In this document: one piece after another, positions 33,331 to 41,551 of the stretch
How positions within the stretch are numbered: the stretch's first letter is position 1
How the letters are laid out: the number at the start of each line of letters is the position of its first letter
From: Deltaproteobacteria bacterium
GTDB lineage: Bacteria > Desulfobacterota > Syntrophobacteria > Syntrophobacterales > Syntrophobacteraceae
Length of the DNA stretch: 48,794 bases
Assembly: GCA_021813685.1 (NCBI GenBank)
Contig: JAKAJS010000194.1
Location: 1-48,794 of the forward strand
Reading direction: 5' to 3'
Program-made: the position numbers and the translations under genes
The notes under the pieces: generated by a model
What the model was told of the DNA's origin: nothing
Seen by the model: only the letters and a program-made list of their open reading frames with translations
The model's database searches: none

Positions 33331-34885
33331 GTTTCGGATCGATGTAGCTCCAGGTTTCCGTTAAGATCCGTCCTCCCATCCGTAGCGCGGCCCGCAGTTC
33401 AATGGGCCGGCTGCTATCGGGCGCATTTTTGGCTTTCCTGACGTTAATGACCAGGCGCCAGCCGTGGATGTATTTATTTCTGACGATGTAGTGCTCTACG
33501 ATTTTCCCTCCGCCGGCGAAGAGGTCGGCTTGCAGCTTGGCATCGGCCGGGATTGTATCAAGATCGCCCCCCTTGAAATCGATGAGGTACATCCTCGTGC
33601 CCTTCTGTTTGCCCACGCCTGCGCCGGTCCGGGTGGCGACGACGCGGCCAAAAGGCGGTTCGGCGGTTTCCGGAGCTCCCCATTTGATTTCATAGGAGAT
33701 AGAAACCGGTTTTCCGGGCAGCGGCTTCTCAGCCGGGACCCAATAAGAAACGATGTTGTCATACTTTTCGGCATTGGAGGGAATTTCGACCAGTTCGACG
33801 CGGCCCTTCCCCCAGCCTTTTTCCGGAACGATCCAGGACGAAGGCCTTTTTTGGTACTTGGCTTCGAGATCCTGGTAGTCGGCAAAGTTGACGTCGCGCT
33901 GAAAGAGGCCAAATCCAACCGGATTGGTGAGCTCGAAGGACGTGACCAAAAGACTTTTGGGGTTTATCAGAGGGCGCCAGATCCACTCGCCGGTGGAACT
34001 TGCGATCTGCAGGCCGTCGGAGTCGTGCACCTGCGGGCGGAAATCGTCATCGGGCCGGCAGTTTGTGCCCTTGCCAAAGAAGAACATGCTGGTAAGAGGT
34101 GCGATTCCGAGCCGTTGGACCGGCTTTCGAAAAAAGAGGGTCGTAGTGACATGGAAAAGGGTCGTCTTTCCCGGCTGAATAACGAATTTACAGGCACCGC
34201 TGACAGAAGGACTGTCGAGCAAAGCGTAGACGGTTAACGCCGTACTTTTGGGCTCGGGGCGCACAAGCCAGAACTCCTTGAAGAAGGGGAACTCTTCGGG
34301 AGTCGGCAACGCAGTGTCGATCGCCAGGGCGCGCGCCGAAAGACCATAATCCTCGTTTCTCCCTACCGCCCGGAAGTAGCTGGCGCCAAGAAAGACAGCG
34401 AACTCATCGTAGTAGGAGGGGGTGTTGAGGGGGTAGTGAAGGCGGAAGCCGGCAAAGCCCAAATCTTTCAGCACGGTGGGATCGAATTTGTTTTTCCCGT
34501 ATGTGAACATCTGAGGCGTAAACTTTACAGGCAAAACCCCGCCGGGTTGGACCACATTGATTTGTACCGGGTGGTTGAACAGCCACCCGAGGTGAAAAAA
34601 CTCGGCATGGAAGGGCAGTCTGTCTTTGCGCCACAGAGCGTCTTCGGGTTTGAAGCGGATCTGTTTCCATTGGTCATAATCAAGACGGGCGATAGGCTCG
34701 GGTAGCTTCGGGGGTTGCTGGAAGGGGTTTTGGGCCAGGAGCCTGGCCTTTGCGACCGCATCCTCGTAGCCGAAAGGCATTTTGGGGGGGGAATGGGGAG
34801 TGCAAAACGAGGTAAGAAACGCCGGAAACCAGATCAGCAGAAAAACCGGCGAGAGCTTCCATTTCCCGAGGGACGCCCAAACCAC
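33326..34885 (-). CDS. opgG: periplasmic glucan biosynthesis protein, OpgG/MdoG family
   Basis: 519 residues. Start is GTG 34885, six bases after AAAGGA; the nearby ATG is in another frame. The first about 29 residues are a signal peptide. The rest matches OpgG along its length: FAGFRLHYPLN, YYDEFAVFLGASYFRAVG, GLSARALAIDTALP.PEEFPFF (part), GIAPLTSMFFFGKG, HDSDGLQI.. and ISYEIKWG. The family makes or trims osmoregulated periplasmic glucans, whose backbone is beta-1,2-glucan, and recent work places related members among beta-1,2-glucanases. No OpgH glucosyltransferase is adjacent. It is transcribed away from the repeat cluster with an HtrA protease behind it on the same strand. Confidence 0.92.
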   Translation of the reverse strand: MVWASLGKWKLSPVFLLIWFPAFLTSFCTPHSPPKMPFGYEDAVAKARLLAQNPFQQPPKLPEPIARLDYDQWKQIRFKPEDALWRKDRLPFHAEFFHLGWLFNHPVQINVVQPGGVLPVKFTPQMFTYGKNKFDPTVLKDLGFAGFRLHYPLNTPSYYDEFAVFLGASYFRAVGRNEDYGLSARALAIDTALPTPEEFPFFKEFWLVRPEPKSTALTVYALLDSPSVSGACKFVIQPGKTTLFHVTTTLFFRKPVQRLGIAPLTSMFFFGKGTNCRPDDDFRPQVHDSDGLQIASSTGEWIWRPLINPKSLLVTSFELTNPVGFGLFQRDVNFADYQDLEAKYQKRPSSWIVPEKGWGKGRVELVEIPSNAEKYDNIVSYWVPAEKPLPGKPVSISYEIKWGAPETAEPPFGRVVATRTGAGVGKQKGTRMYLIDFKGGDLDTIPADAKLQADLFAGGGKIVEHYIVRNKYIHGWRLVINVRKAKNAPDSSRPIELRAALRMGGRILTETWSYIDPKL

Positions 34886-35066
34886 GTTTCATCCTTTCCG
34901 GCTTACGTGCGCTCGCGCCATGCATCGGGGAAAAACGAGAAACGGGGAGCAGACCCAACGATCTGCCCCCATTATCGTTACGCAGTATTGGGGTGAATCT
35001 CTAGAGGAATTCTACCGCAGTCCTCCGGAATCGCTGTTATTACTGCTCCTCGCTTCCCGCTTCTTT

Positions 35067-36500
35067 TCAGGGCAGCCTCATGAACACATTGACAACCTGG
35101 CCGCTGGAGTGGTCGACGGCCTGGACCGTCACTCTGTGCTTGGCCTGCAGCGAAGTCAGCAGGACATAGAGGCTTCCCGCACTGGAAACCTCCTGGCCGT
35201 CGATCTGGAGGATGATATCGCCCTTTTGGAATCCTGCCTTCCCGAAGGGACTGTCGGAGCTGACCTGCTCGACTGTCACCCCCGTCTTGGAGCCCACCCC
35301 GTACTTGTTTGCTTCTTCCGGGGTCATGGAGCGGACGACGATGCCGAACTGACGCTTGAGGGAAGCCTCCAGGGCCTTGTTCTGCTCCTGCAGGCTCCCG
35401 AGCTTGACGGCAATATCCTTCTTTTCGCCGTTGCGCATGACGGTGAGCGTCACCTGCGTCCCCGGAGGGGTGAGAGATACGTCGTCGGCCAGAATGGAGG
35501 GGCTCATGACCTCTTTTCCCTGGAAAGCGACGATCGTATCGCCGCGCTTCATCCCGGCTGCGGCGGCCGGACCGTTTTTCATTACGTCGGCTACGAGGGC
35601 GCCCTTAAAGCTGGTGAGGTTGAAGGATTTCGCAAGCTCCGGAGTGATCTTTTGCAGACTCACCCCGAGCCAGCCGCGCACCACCTTGCCATGTGCGATC
35701 AGTTCCTGCGAGACGTGGGCCGCGATGTTGCTCGGAATCGCAAACCCCAACCCTTCAAATCCCCCGGATTGGGTCATGATGGCGGAGTTTATGCCGATCA
35801 CCTTGCCGTTTAAATCCATGAGGGGACCGCCGCTGTTGCCCGGATTGATCGCCGCATCGGTCTGCAGGTAATCCTGATAGGCGGTGGCCGCCGAGAAAAG
35901 CCCGGAGCGGTGTTTGGCGCTGATTATCCCCTGGGTGACCGTCTCGCTGAGACCCTCCGGCTGCCCGATCGCAACTACCCATTGTCCCACTTTCAGATTG
36001 TCCGAATTGCCCAGTTCCAAATGCGGAAACGGGCCCTTTCCCAGGATTTGAATCACGGCCAGATCCGTTTCCGGGTCGGTTCCGATGACTTTTACCGCTT
36101 TTCCGGAAAACTCCCTGCCGTCGGCCAGCACCACCTTGATCTTGGAAGCATTTCCCACAACATGGTAGTTGGTGAGAATGTGGCCCTCATTATCCAGAAT
36201 TACCCCGCTGCCCAGCCCGAATACCTCGCGCTGAAATTTTTTGGGCATGTTGGGAATTTGAAAAAAATGCCGGAAAAAAGGCTCATTTTCAAACGGAAGG
36301 AAGGGGTTCTGCACCTCCTGACGCTGCGTCACCTCGACGTGAACAACCGCAGGAATGGCCTCTTTGGCAACCTGTTCGACAGCCGTAGTCAGGCTGGGCT
36401 GAGCCCGGGCCGCGGTTGCGCCGTAGCCCTGGAAAAGGATGCAGACTGCTGAAACGATGGTGGCCAGATATAGAGAGCCTTTCAATCGCCTCGATCTCAT
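35067..36500 (-). CDS. periplasmic serine protease, HtrA/DegP family
   Basis: 477 residues from ATG 36500, which has AGGAGG eight bases upstream; the longer frame to 36614 is not supported. Signal peptide (about 1-33), trypsin-like domain with His113 (NYHVV), Asp146 (ETDLAV) and Ser223 (NPGNSGGP), then two PDZ domains (about 290-370 and 390-475). This two-PDZ layout is that of DegP/DegQ, which degrade or refold misfolded envelope proteins. The sensor loop LSETVTQGIISAKHRSG is typical. It would be induced under envelope stress in other bacteria, but no such promoter is evident here. Confidence 0.95.
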   Translation of the reverse strand: MRSRRLKGSLYLATIVSAVCILFQGYGATAARAQPSLTTAVEQVAKEAIPAVVHVEVTQRQEVQNPFLPFENEPFFRHFFQIPNMPKKFQREVFGLGSGVILDNEGHILTNYHVVGNASKIKVVLADGREFSGKAVKVIGTDPETDLAVIQILGKGPFPHLELGNSDNLKVGQWVVAIGQPEGLSETVTQGIISAKHRSGLFSAATAYQDYLQTDAAINPGNSGGPLMDLNGKVIGINSAIMTQSGGFEGLGFAIPSNIAAHVSQELIAHGKVVRGWLGVSLQKITPELAKSFNLTSFKGALVADVMKNGPAAAAGMKRGDTIVAFQGKEVMSPSILADDVSLTPPGTQVTLTVMRNGEKKDIAVKLGSLQEQNKALEASLKRQFGIVVRSMTPEEANKYGVGSKTGVTVEQVSSDSPFGKAGFQKGDIILQIDGQEVSSAGSLYVLLTSLQAKHRVTVQAVDHSSGQVVNVFMRLP

Positions 36501-36838
36501 TTTTTGCTCCTCCTTTTTCGCATCGAAAAAAACGTCTATCTTCCAATAAATAAGCTTGATTAGACCAACAGTCATCTGCCCGCACAAACGCTCCCTTGCC
36601 GGCCGGGACCTCACGGGTGATGTAACTCACCGTTTACAAAGCGGTAACTATAAGTATTGCTCCGATGGCACGCACAGTTGCAAAGAAAAATTTTTTCGCT
36701 TTTTGAATGGCCTTGGTGCTCCCGCACGAGCGGGCTATACTCACTCGATATTGAAGGCTAAGGACTATTATGGGATAATCGCGGAGCAACTGAAAAAGAG
36801 GAAGGTCAAGCAGATTTTCAACATACGGAGAGGCTGGT

Positions 36839-37420
36839 TTGGAACAATTTTTCCTCTACTGGATTTCACATTTCGGGTATGCAGGTGTATTTTTCGTGTT
36901 GATGCTGCCGCTCCCCGCGGAAGCGCTGCTGGCGTTTTCGGGATATCTGGCGTGCCGGGGGCAATTGGGTCTGGCCGCTACCATTGTCACGGCATTTCTT
37001 GGCACCATGTGCGGGATGGCTATTTGCTACTGGCTGGGCCTGCGCGGAAGCCGCTACATCCTGACCAGATACGGGGCCATGGTCGGCATCACCGAGGAGA
37101 AAATCGAACGAGTCTCCAGGCGGCTGGACCGGCCCGGAAGGTGGGGACTCATCGCCGGGTATTTTATCCCCGGTATCAGGCACGTGGCCGCTTTGGCGGC
37201 GGGTGCGACCCGGCTGAGGGCTTCGGTTTTTGCGTTTTTCGCCTCCGTAGGCGCCCTGCTGTGGTCGGCGGTTTTCATTACCGCCGGGTACCTTCTCGAA
37301 GAGGAATGGCTCGGAACCTCGGCGCTGGACCATCGGATCGTGGTGGCCATCTGCATTACGATCGCCTTCATGTTGCTCATACGCTATCTCACAACGCCGC
37401 CAAAGCACGGGAATACCTGA
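36839..37420 (+). CDS. DedA-family membrane protein
   Basis: 193 residues with a TTG start (GGAG a few bases before) and about five or six hydrophobic helices. The DedA/SNARE-associated signature FIPGIRHVAALAAGATRLR and FASVGALLWSAVFITAGY is clear, with LLAFSGYLACRGQLG in the first half. DedA proteins act as undecaprenyl-phosphate or other lipid transporters (scramblase or translocase) and support envelope homeostasis. It is first of a plus-strand run with a response regulator (31 bases later) and archaemetzincin. Confidence 0.88.
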   Translation: MEQFFLYWISHFGYAGVFFVLMLPLPAEALLAFSGYLACRGQLGLAATIVTAFLGTMCGMAICYWLGLRGSRYILTRYGAMVGITEEKIERVSRRLDRPGRWGLIAGYFIPGIRHVAALAAGATRLRASVFAFFASVGALLWSAVFITAGYLLEEEWLGTSALDHRIVVAICITIAFMLLIRYLTTPPKHGNT

Positions 37421-37450
37421 TCAACTGATCCTGCCAAGGAACGGAAGAAG

Positions 37451-38797
37451 ATGACAGAACAGGTATCGCTGCTCATTGTGGACGATGAACCCTCGGTCCG
37501 GGATTCCCTCAGGCACTGGTTCCTGCAGGAGGGCTACCGGGTTGAGACCGCCGCCGAAGCGCTGGAAGCCCTGGAGAGGATGCGCGACTCACGCTTCGAT
37601 ATCGTGCTTCTCGACATAAAGATGCCCGGGATGGACGGGATAGAACTCCAGGGGCGGTTAAAGGAAATAGACTCCCAGCTTGTCATCATCATCATGACCG
37701 CTTACGCCTCCGTGGACACTGCGGTGCAAGCGCTGAAACAGGGCGCCTACGATTACATAACCAAGCCGATCGACCCCGATGACCTGAGCCGGCTCACCCG
37801 CAACGCCGCCGTGCAGCGTCGGCTCATGAGCCAAAATCAGACTCTCAGGGAAGAAATCCGCTCCCTCATTTCAACCGATCCGATTGTGGGCGAAAGCCCC
37901 CGGATGCTGGAAGTCGTGGAGAGCGTCCAAAGTCTGGCGCGGACCGAGGTTTCGGTCCTGATCCAGGGGGCCTCGGGCACGGGAAAGGAACTAGCGGCCC
38001 GGGCAATTCACGGCAACAGCAGGCGCAAGTATTTCCCCCTGGTCACCATCAATTGCGGCGCCCTTACCGATCCGATGGCCGAATCCGAGCTTTTCGGACA
38101 CGAGCCGGGGGCTTTTCCCGGCGCCCGGTACAGACGCAAAGGAAAACTCGAGCTCGCCCATAAGGGCACACTGTTCCTGGATGAAATAGGCCAGATCGGC
38201 CCCAAAGCCCAGCTGGACCTGCTGCGCGCACTCGACACCAGACGCTTCACACGGCTTGGGGGAAACGAGGTCCTCGAAGTCGACTTCCGCATCATCTCGG
38301 CCACCCACAAAAACCTCGAAGAGGCCGTACAAGAGGGGAGTTTCCGAGAAGACCTGTTCTACCGGTTGAATGTGGCAAACATCACTCTGCCCGCTTTGCG
38401 GGAACGGGCTTCGGACATCCCGCTGCTTGCAGCTCATTTCGTGGGCAAGTTCTCTTCAGCCGTGAACAAACCCTTCACGGGAGTGGACCCCGAAGCCATG
38501 GAGCTTCTCCAGCGTCACACCTGGCCAGGGAATGTGCGAGAGCTCCAAAACGTCATAGAAAGGGCCGTTGTTGTGGGGACGCCTCCGCTGATCACCGTCG
38601 CGGACTTCTCCGGTCTGGTCGCACAGAGTTCCCCTTCAAGAGCCGACGAAATGCTTTCCCTCGCCGAACTCGAAAAGCGCCACATTCAATTGGCGTTGGG
38701 AAAAAGCGGGGGCAGCGTGGTGCTTGCCGCACAGTTGCTTCAGATCGATACGGATACGATCTGCGAAAAAATCAAAAAATACGGCCTTTCGCATTGA
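37451..38797 (+). CDS. NtrC-type response regulator with altered GAFTGA loop
   Basis: 448 residues. Receiver domain (1-120) with the phosphoacceptor Asp55 in LLDIKMPGMDG and Lys105-type YDYITKPID. AAA+ domain (about 145-375) with Walker A GASGTGKE (173-180), Walker B LFLDEIGQI, and sensor motif FREDLFYRLNV. The sigma54-contact motif reads GAFPGA (220-225) instead of GAFTGA. The C-terminus is a Fis-type helix-turn-helix that has drifted (VVLAAQLLQIDTDTICEKIKKYGL). The Thr-to-Pro change falls on a residue that is normally essential for contact with sigma54, so it may act without sigma54 or be inactive as a classical activator. Partner kinase not adjacent. Confidence 0.92.
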   Translation: MTEQVSLLIVDDEPSVRDSLRHWFLQEGYRVETAAEALEALERMRDSRFDIVLLDIKMPGMDGIELQGRLKEIDSQLVIIIMTAYASVDTAVQALKQGAYDYITKPIDPDDLSRLTRNAAVQRRLMSQNQTLREEIRSLISTDPIVGESPRMLEVVESVQSLARTEVSVLIQGASGTGKELAARAIHGNSRRKYFPLVTINCGALTDPMAESELFGHEPGAFPGARYRRKGKLELAHKGTLFLDEIGQIGPKAQLDLLRALDTRRFTRLGGNEVLEVDFRIISATHKNLEEAVQEGSFREDLFYRLNVANITLPALRERASDIPLLAAHFVGKFSSAVNKPFTGVDPEAMELLQRHTWPGNVRELQNVIERAVVVGTPPLITVADFSGLVAQSSPSRADEMLSLAELEKRHIQLALGKSGGSVVLAAQLLQIDTDTICEKIKKYGLSH

Positions 38798-38805
38798 TAT
38801 AATTG

Positions 38806-39321
38806 ATGATACTACTGGTTCCCATTGATTTTTTCGGTGAAATCGACACCCTGCGCGGCCGGATCGCGGCGTGTTTTCACACAAAGGTGGGCGTTTCCCC
38901 GGCGCAGTTCGACTCCGGACCTTTTTTCAATCCCGACCGCAACCAGTTCCACTCTACGGCGATCATCGAACGATTGGAAAAAGAGGCCCCTGCATCGGCC
39001 TCCAAAGTGCTCGCCGTGACAGGCCTCGACCTGTATATTCCCATTTTGACCTTCGTGTTCGGCGAGGCGCGTCTTAACGGCAGGTGCGCCGTCGTAAGCT
39101 CTTACCGCCTCGACAACCGGTCGTACGGCCTGCCCTCCGACCCGGCGCTTTTGCAGGAACGCCTCCTCAAGGAATCCATCCATGAACTGGGCCACACCTT
39201 CGGACTCGTCCACTGCCAGGACCCCGAATGCGTGATGAAATCCTCGACCTACGTAGAAGAACTCGAGCTCAAAAGCAGTCGGTTCTGCCGCAGGTGCATG
39301 GCTTCGATCCGACTATCGTGA
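38806..39321 (+). CDS. amzA: archaemetzincin zinc metalloprotease
   Basis: 171 residues from ATG 38806, 8 bases after the regulator's stop, with no clear SD, so translation may be coupled. Contains HELGHTFGLVHC (His126-Glu127, His130, His136, Cys137), then C142-V-M144 and C161-x2-C164, the double-zinc signature of archaemetzincins (HExxHxxGxxHC then CxM..CxxC). The family is best known from archaea and mammals, and in bacteria is rarer. Natural substrates are unknown. Cytosolic. The stop overlaps the stop of the convergent kinase gene by 9 bases. Confidence 0.93.
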   Translation: MILLVPIDFFGEIDTLRGRIAACFHTKVGVSPAQFDSGPFFNPDRNQFHSTAIIERLEKEAPASASKVLAVTGLDLYIPILTFVFGEARLNGRCAVVSSYRLDNRSYGLPSDPALLQERLLKESIHELGHTFGLVHCQDPECVMKSSTYVEELELKSSRFCRRCMASIRLS

Positions 39322-40944
39322 AAGCGTCTGGGCATCGGCTACCTTGATGAGAATGTCCGCCTCGCCGGCCCTTGTCCCCAATTCCATGATGAGGCGATTG
39401 ACAGCCGCCTCCTGTTCTCCCTCGTAGAGTAGAAAAAGAGCTTTCATTTTCTGCTCCCCGGCACCATTTTCCCTTTTTGCCGAACCCTTCCTCTGCCAGA
39501 GCGGCAGGAGCACCTCAAGCGCCTCGCCGGCGTTCGCGTATCGCTCGCCGGGGTCGCGGCGGCAGGCTTTGATAATGAACTCTCTTAGAGGCGCGGGAAT
39601 GTCCGGCGCTATTTTGCCGGGGTCCGGAATCTCCCGTTGGAGATGTTTCAGAGTCTCGACCTCTTCTTTGGCAAAGGGCTTTTCCCCCGTCGCCATCTCG
39701 TAGGCGGTGATTCCCAGGGAATAGATATCGGCCCGCTCGTCCAGAACTTCTCCCTGGATCTGCTCCGGAGCGGTGTATTCCAGGGTCCCTGCCGCACCGT
39801 ACTCGTCGGTTCCGATGGAGCACGCGAGCCCGAAATCGAGAATTTTGATATGATCGCCGGGTTCCACCATGATGTTGCCGGGCGTTATGTCCCTGTGGAT
39901 GATTCCCCGGCTGTGAGCGTACTCGAGGCCCATCAGACACTGGACCAGGAAATCCACGGCAAGCGCAGGCGGGATTCTCTTAAGACGTCCGAGCATGTCC
40001 CTCAGCGTTTCGCCATCGAGATACTCCATGATGATGAAAACGGTCCGATATTTTTCCTCTATATCGTATACGCGCACGATATTGTCATGTCTCAGGTTCG
40101 CAATGGTTTTTGCCTCATTGTGGAAACTGCTCAGGAAGGCGGGATCCATAGCCATATTGTGCCGCATCATTTTGATGGCTACGGGCATGTTGAGGCCGGT
40201 GTGCACCCCTTTATAGACGATCGCATACCCTCCGCTTCTGAGAAAGTTTGTGGCCAGGTACTTCCCGATCACACGGTGCGCGATGGGTCTTCTCGAATCG
40301 AAACGCTCGGCCACCAGTTCCGTTAAAAATCTCATCAGCTCGGGATCGTCATTGGACATGTCCGCAAAGAGGTCCCTGTCGAGCACCCAGAGATCCATAT
40401 CGGTTTCCGCCTCAACGTGGGCGCCCTGTGTTTCCCCCGTCAGGATCGCTATCACCCCGACAATATCGCCTTCTCCATAATGGCCAACCGGTTCCATGAC
40501 GCCATCGTGTTCCACAAAAGCCAGACAGGAGCCCTTCTGAATGATGTAGGCGGCATCTACCCTCTGGCCTTGCCGCAGAAACCGCTCGCCGGCGCGCACA
40601 TGTCGCAGGCCCATTTTGTCCAGAATCGAAGCACTGGCTTCATCGGAGACGAAGTGCAGGAATTTCACCTTCTGACTGTTCGTCCCTTCTTCCTGCTGCA
40701 CCCGCCGGAAGAAATCACATTTGACGCAGGTCCCTCTTTTTTCGGCAAAACCTCCCTGCACTTTCCCCCCGCACATGGTCCCGGCAATGGCCCAACAGAC
40801 CCTTCCTCCATTTTTTCCCCCATTCATTCCGTCAAAGGTATCCTCCGATGCGCAAGGACAACCCCCCAGTTCGGCGACCCTGTTTCCGCCGGGTTCCCGC
40901 CCGCATTTCGTGTGTTCCCAACAGTTGAGCTTTTCCATGGTCAT
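39313..40944 (-). CDS. two-CW/cNMP-binding/Ser-Thr protein kinase
   Basis: 543 residues from ATG 40944, whose ATGA overlaps the stop of the Rrf2 gene (a second in-frame ATG is at 40938). N-terminal about 85 residues are a 'two-CW' Cys-rich domain: CWEHTKCGR, GGCPCAS, GGRVCWAIAGTMCGG, GTCVKCDFF. Residues about 92-215 are a cyclic-nucleotide-type sensor domain (GERFLRQGQRVDAAYIIQKG, GDIVGVIAILTG). The kinase domain (about 225-490) has Lys258 (VAIK), Glu277, HRD 350-352 as HRDITPGN, and DFG 370-372; the Lys of HRDxKPxN is Thr. The C-terminal about 55 residues are family-specific. It probably reads redox or metal state and a small ligand and phosphorylates cytosolic targets. The longer frame to 41157 is spurious. 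Confidence 0.9.
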   Translation of the reverse strand: MTMEKLNCWEHTKCGREPGGNRVAELGGCPCASEDTFDGMNGGKNGGRVCWAIAGTMCGGKVQGGFAEKRGTCVKCDFFRRVQQEEGTNSQKVKFLHFVSDEASASILDKMGLRHVRAGERFLRQGQRVDAAYIIQKGSCLAFVEHDGVMEPVGHYGEGDIVGVIAILTGETQGAHVEAETDMDLWVLDRDLFADMSNDDPELMRFLTELVAERFDSRRPIAHRVIGKYLATNFLRSGGYAIVYKGVHTGLNMPVAIKMMRHNMAMDPAFLSSFHNEAKTIANLRHDNIVRVYDIEEKYRTVFIIMEYLDGETLRDMLGRLKRIPPALAVDFLVQCLMGLEYAHSRGIIHRDITPGNIMVEPGDHIKILDFGLACSIGTDEYGAAGTLEYTAPEQIQGEVLDERADIYSLGITAYEMATGEKPFAKEEVETLKHLQREIPDPGKIAPDIPAPLREFIIKACRRDPGERYANAGEALEVLLPLWQRKGSAKRENGAGEQKMKALFLLYEGEQEAAVNRLIMELGTRAGEADILIKVADAQTLSR

Positions 40945-41360
40945 ACCCCGCAAGATTTGCCTCTCTGCACCAGGTCCCAGAGCGTGGTCGATTCGAGCTT
41001 TTCGTACATCGCCTCCAGAGCCTCGCTCCATACCTGACGCGTCAGGCAGTCCTGCGAACGATCGCACGCCTCCGGGTGATCGACGCATTCTACAAAGGAA
41101 AGACCTCCATCCAGAAGCACCACGATGGCACCAACGGTTATTTTCTCCGGGGCGCACCCCAGAAGATGGCCTCCCCGGGAGCCCCGCACGCTCACCACAA
41201 ACCCGGCCTTCTTGAGAGGTATAAGGATTTGTTCCAGATATTTCACGGAAATCGCCTGCCGTTTGGCGATGTCGCCAATTTGCACCGGCCCTTCCCCGTA
41301 GTGCTGAGCCAGGTCGAGCATGAGGCGCGTGCCGTATCTGCAGCGGGTGGATAATTTCAT
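40941..41360 (-). CDS. Rrf2-family transcriptional regulator (IscR-like, Fe-S type)
   Basis: 139 residues from ATG 41360, with GGGGAGG 11 bases upstream; a TTG nine bases earlier is too close to the SD. Winged HTH (MKLSTRCRYGTRLMLDLA, SVKYLEQILIPLKKAGFVVSVRGSRGG), then a Cys cluster C92-x6-C99-x5-C105 (ECVDHPEACDRSQDC), very close to the C92/C98/C104 2Fe-2S ligands of IscR. It therefore likely senses Fe-S status, oxygen or nitric oxide. It is divergent from the HcyBio operon and overlaps the start of the kinase gene. The shared spacer carries a promoter with an AT-rich dyad that could be its operator. Confidence 0.93.
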   Translation of the reverse strand: MKLSTRCRYGTRLMLDLAQHYGEGPVQIGDIAKRQAISVKYLEQILIPLKKAGFVVSVRGSRGGHLLGCAPEKITVGAIVVLLDGGLSFVECVDHPEACDRSQDCLTRQVWSEALEAMYEKLESTTLWDLVQRGKSCGV

Positions 41361-41378
41361 CGACGCCAAAACCTCCCC

Positions 41379-41406
41379 TTTACAATCTATATTAGTTTAG
41401 TATAAT
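41379..41406 (+). promoter_or_regulatory. near-consensus promoter of the homocysteine operon, with candidate Rrf2 operator
   Basis: TTTACA (41379-41384), 16-base spacer, TATAAT (41401-41406). The spacer and -10 box include ATATTAGTTTAGTATAAT (41389-41406), an imperfect dyad (5 of 8 positions symmetric), which resembles AT-rich Rrf2-type operators. It lies about 145 bases upstream of the HcyBio ATG and about 20 bases upstream of the Rrf2 ATG on the other strand. A protein bound here would affect both directions. Confidence 0.65.
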
Positions 41407-41551
41407 TTGCCCATCTTCACCGCAAAGGTCAATGGGAAAGTAGGCCCGCTGCAGCTTAGGGGATCAAAAGGTCCCGGGAAAGTTCGCAGCGACGGCGAAA
41501 ACACACTGTGGGATCGGCCCCCGTAGAGACCACAGAACCCGGGAGAGGCTC

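Noticed and set aside
40944-41157. 71-residue N-terminal extension of the kinase
   Set aside because: It lies in the Rrf2 gene in another frame; the two-CW domain begins right after ATG 40944.
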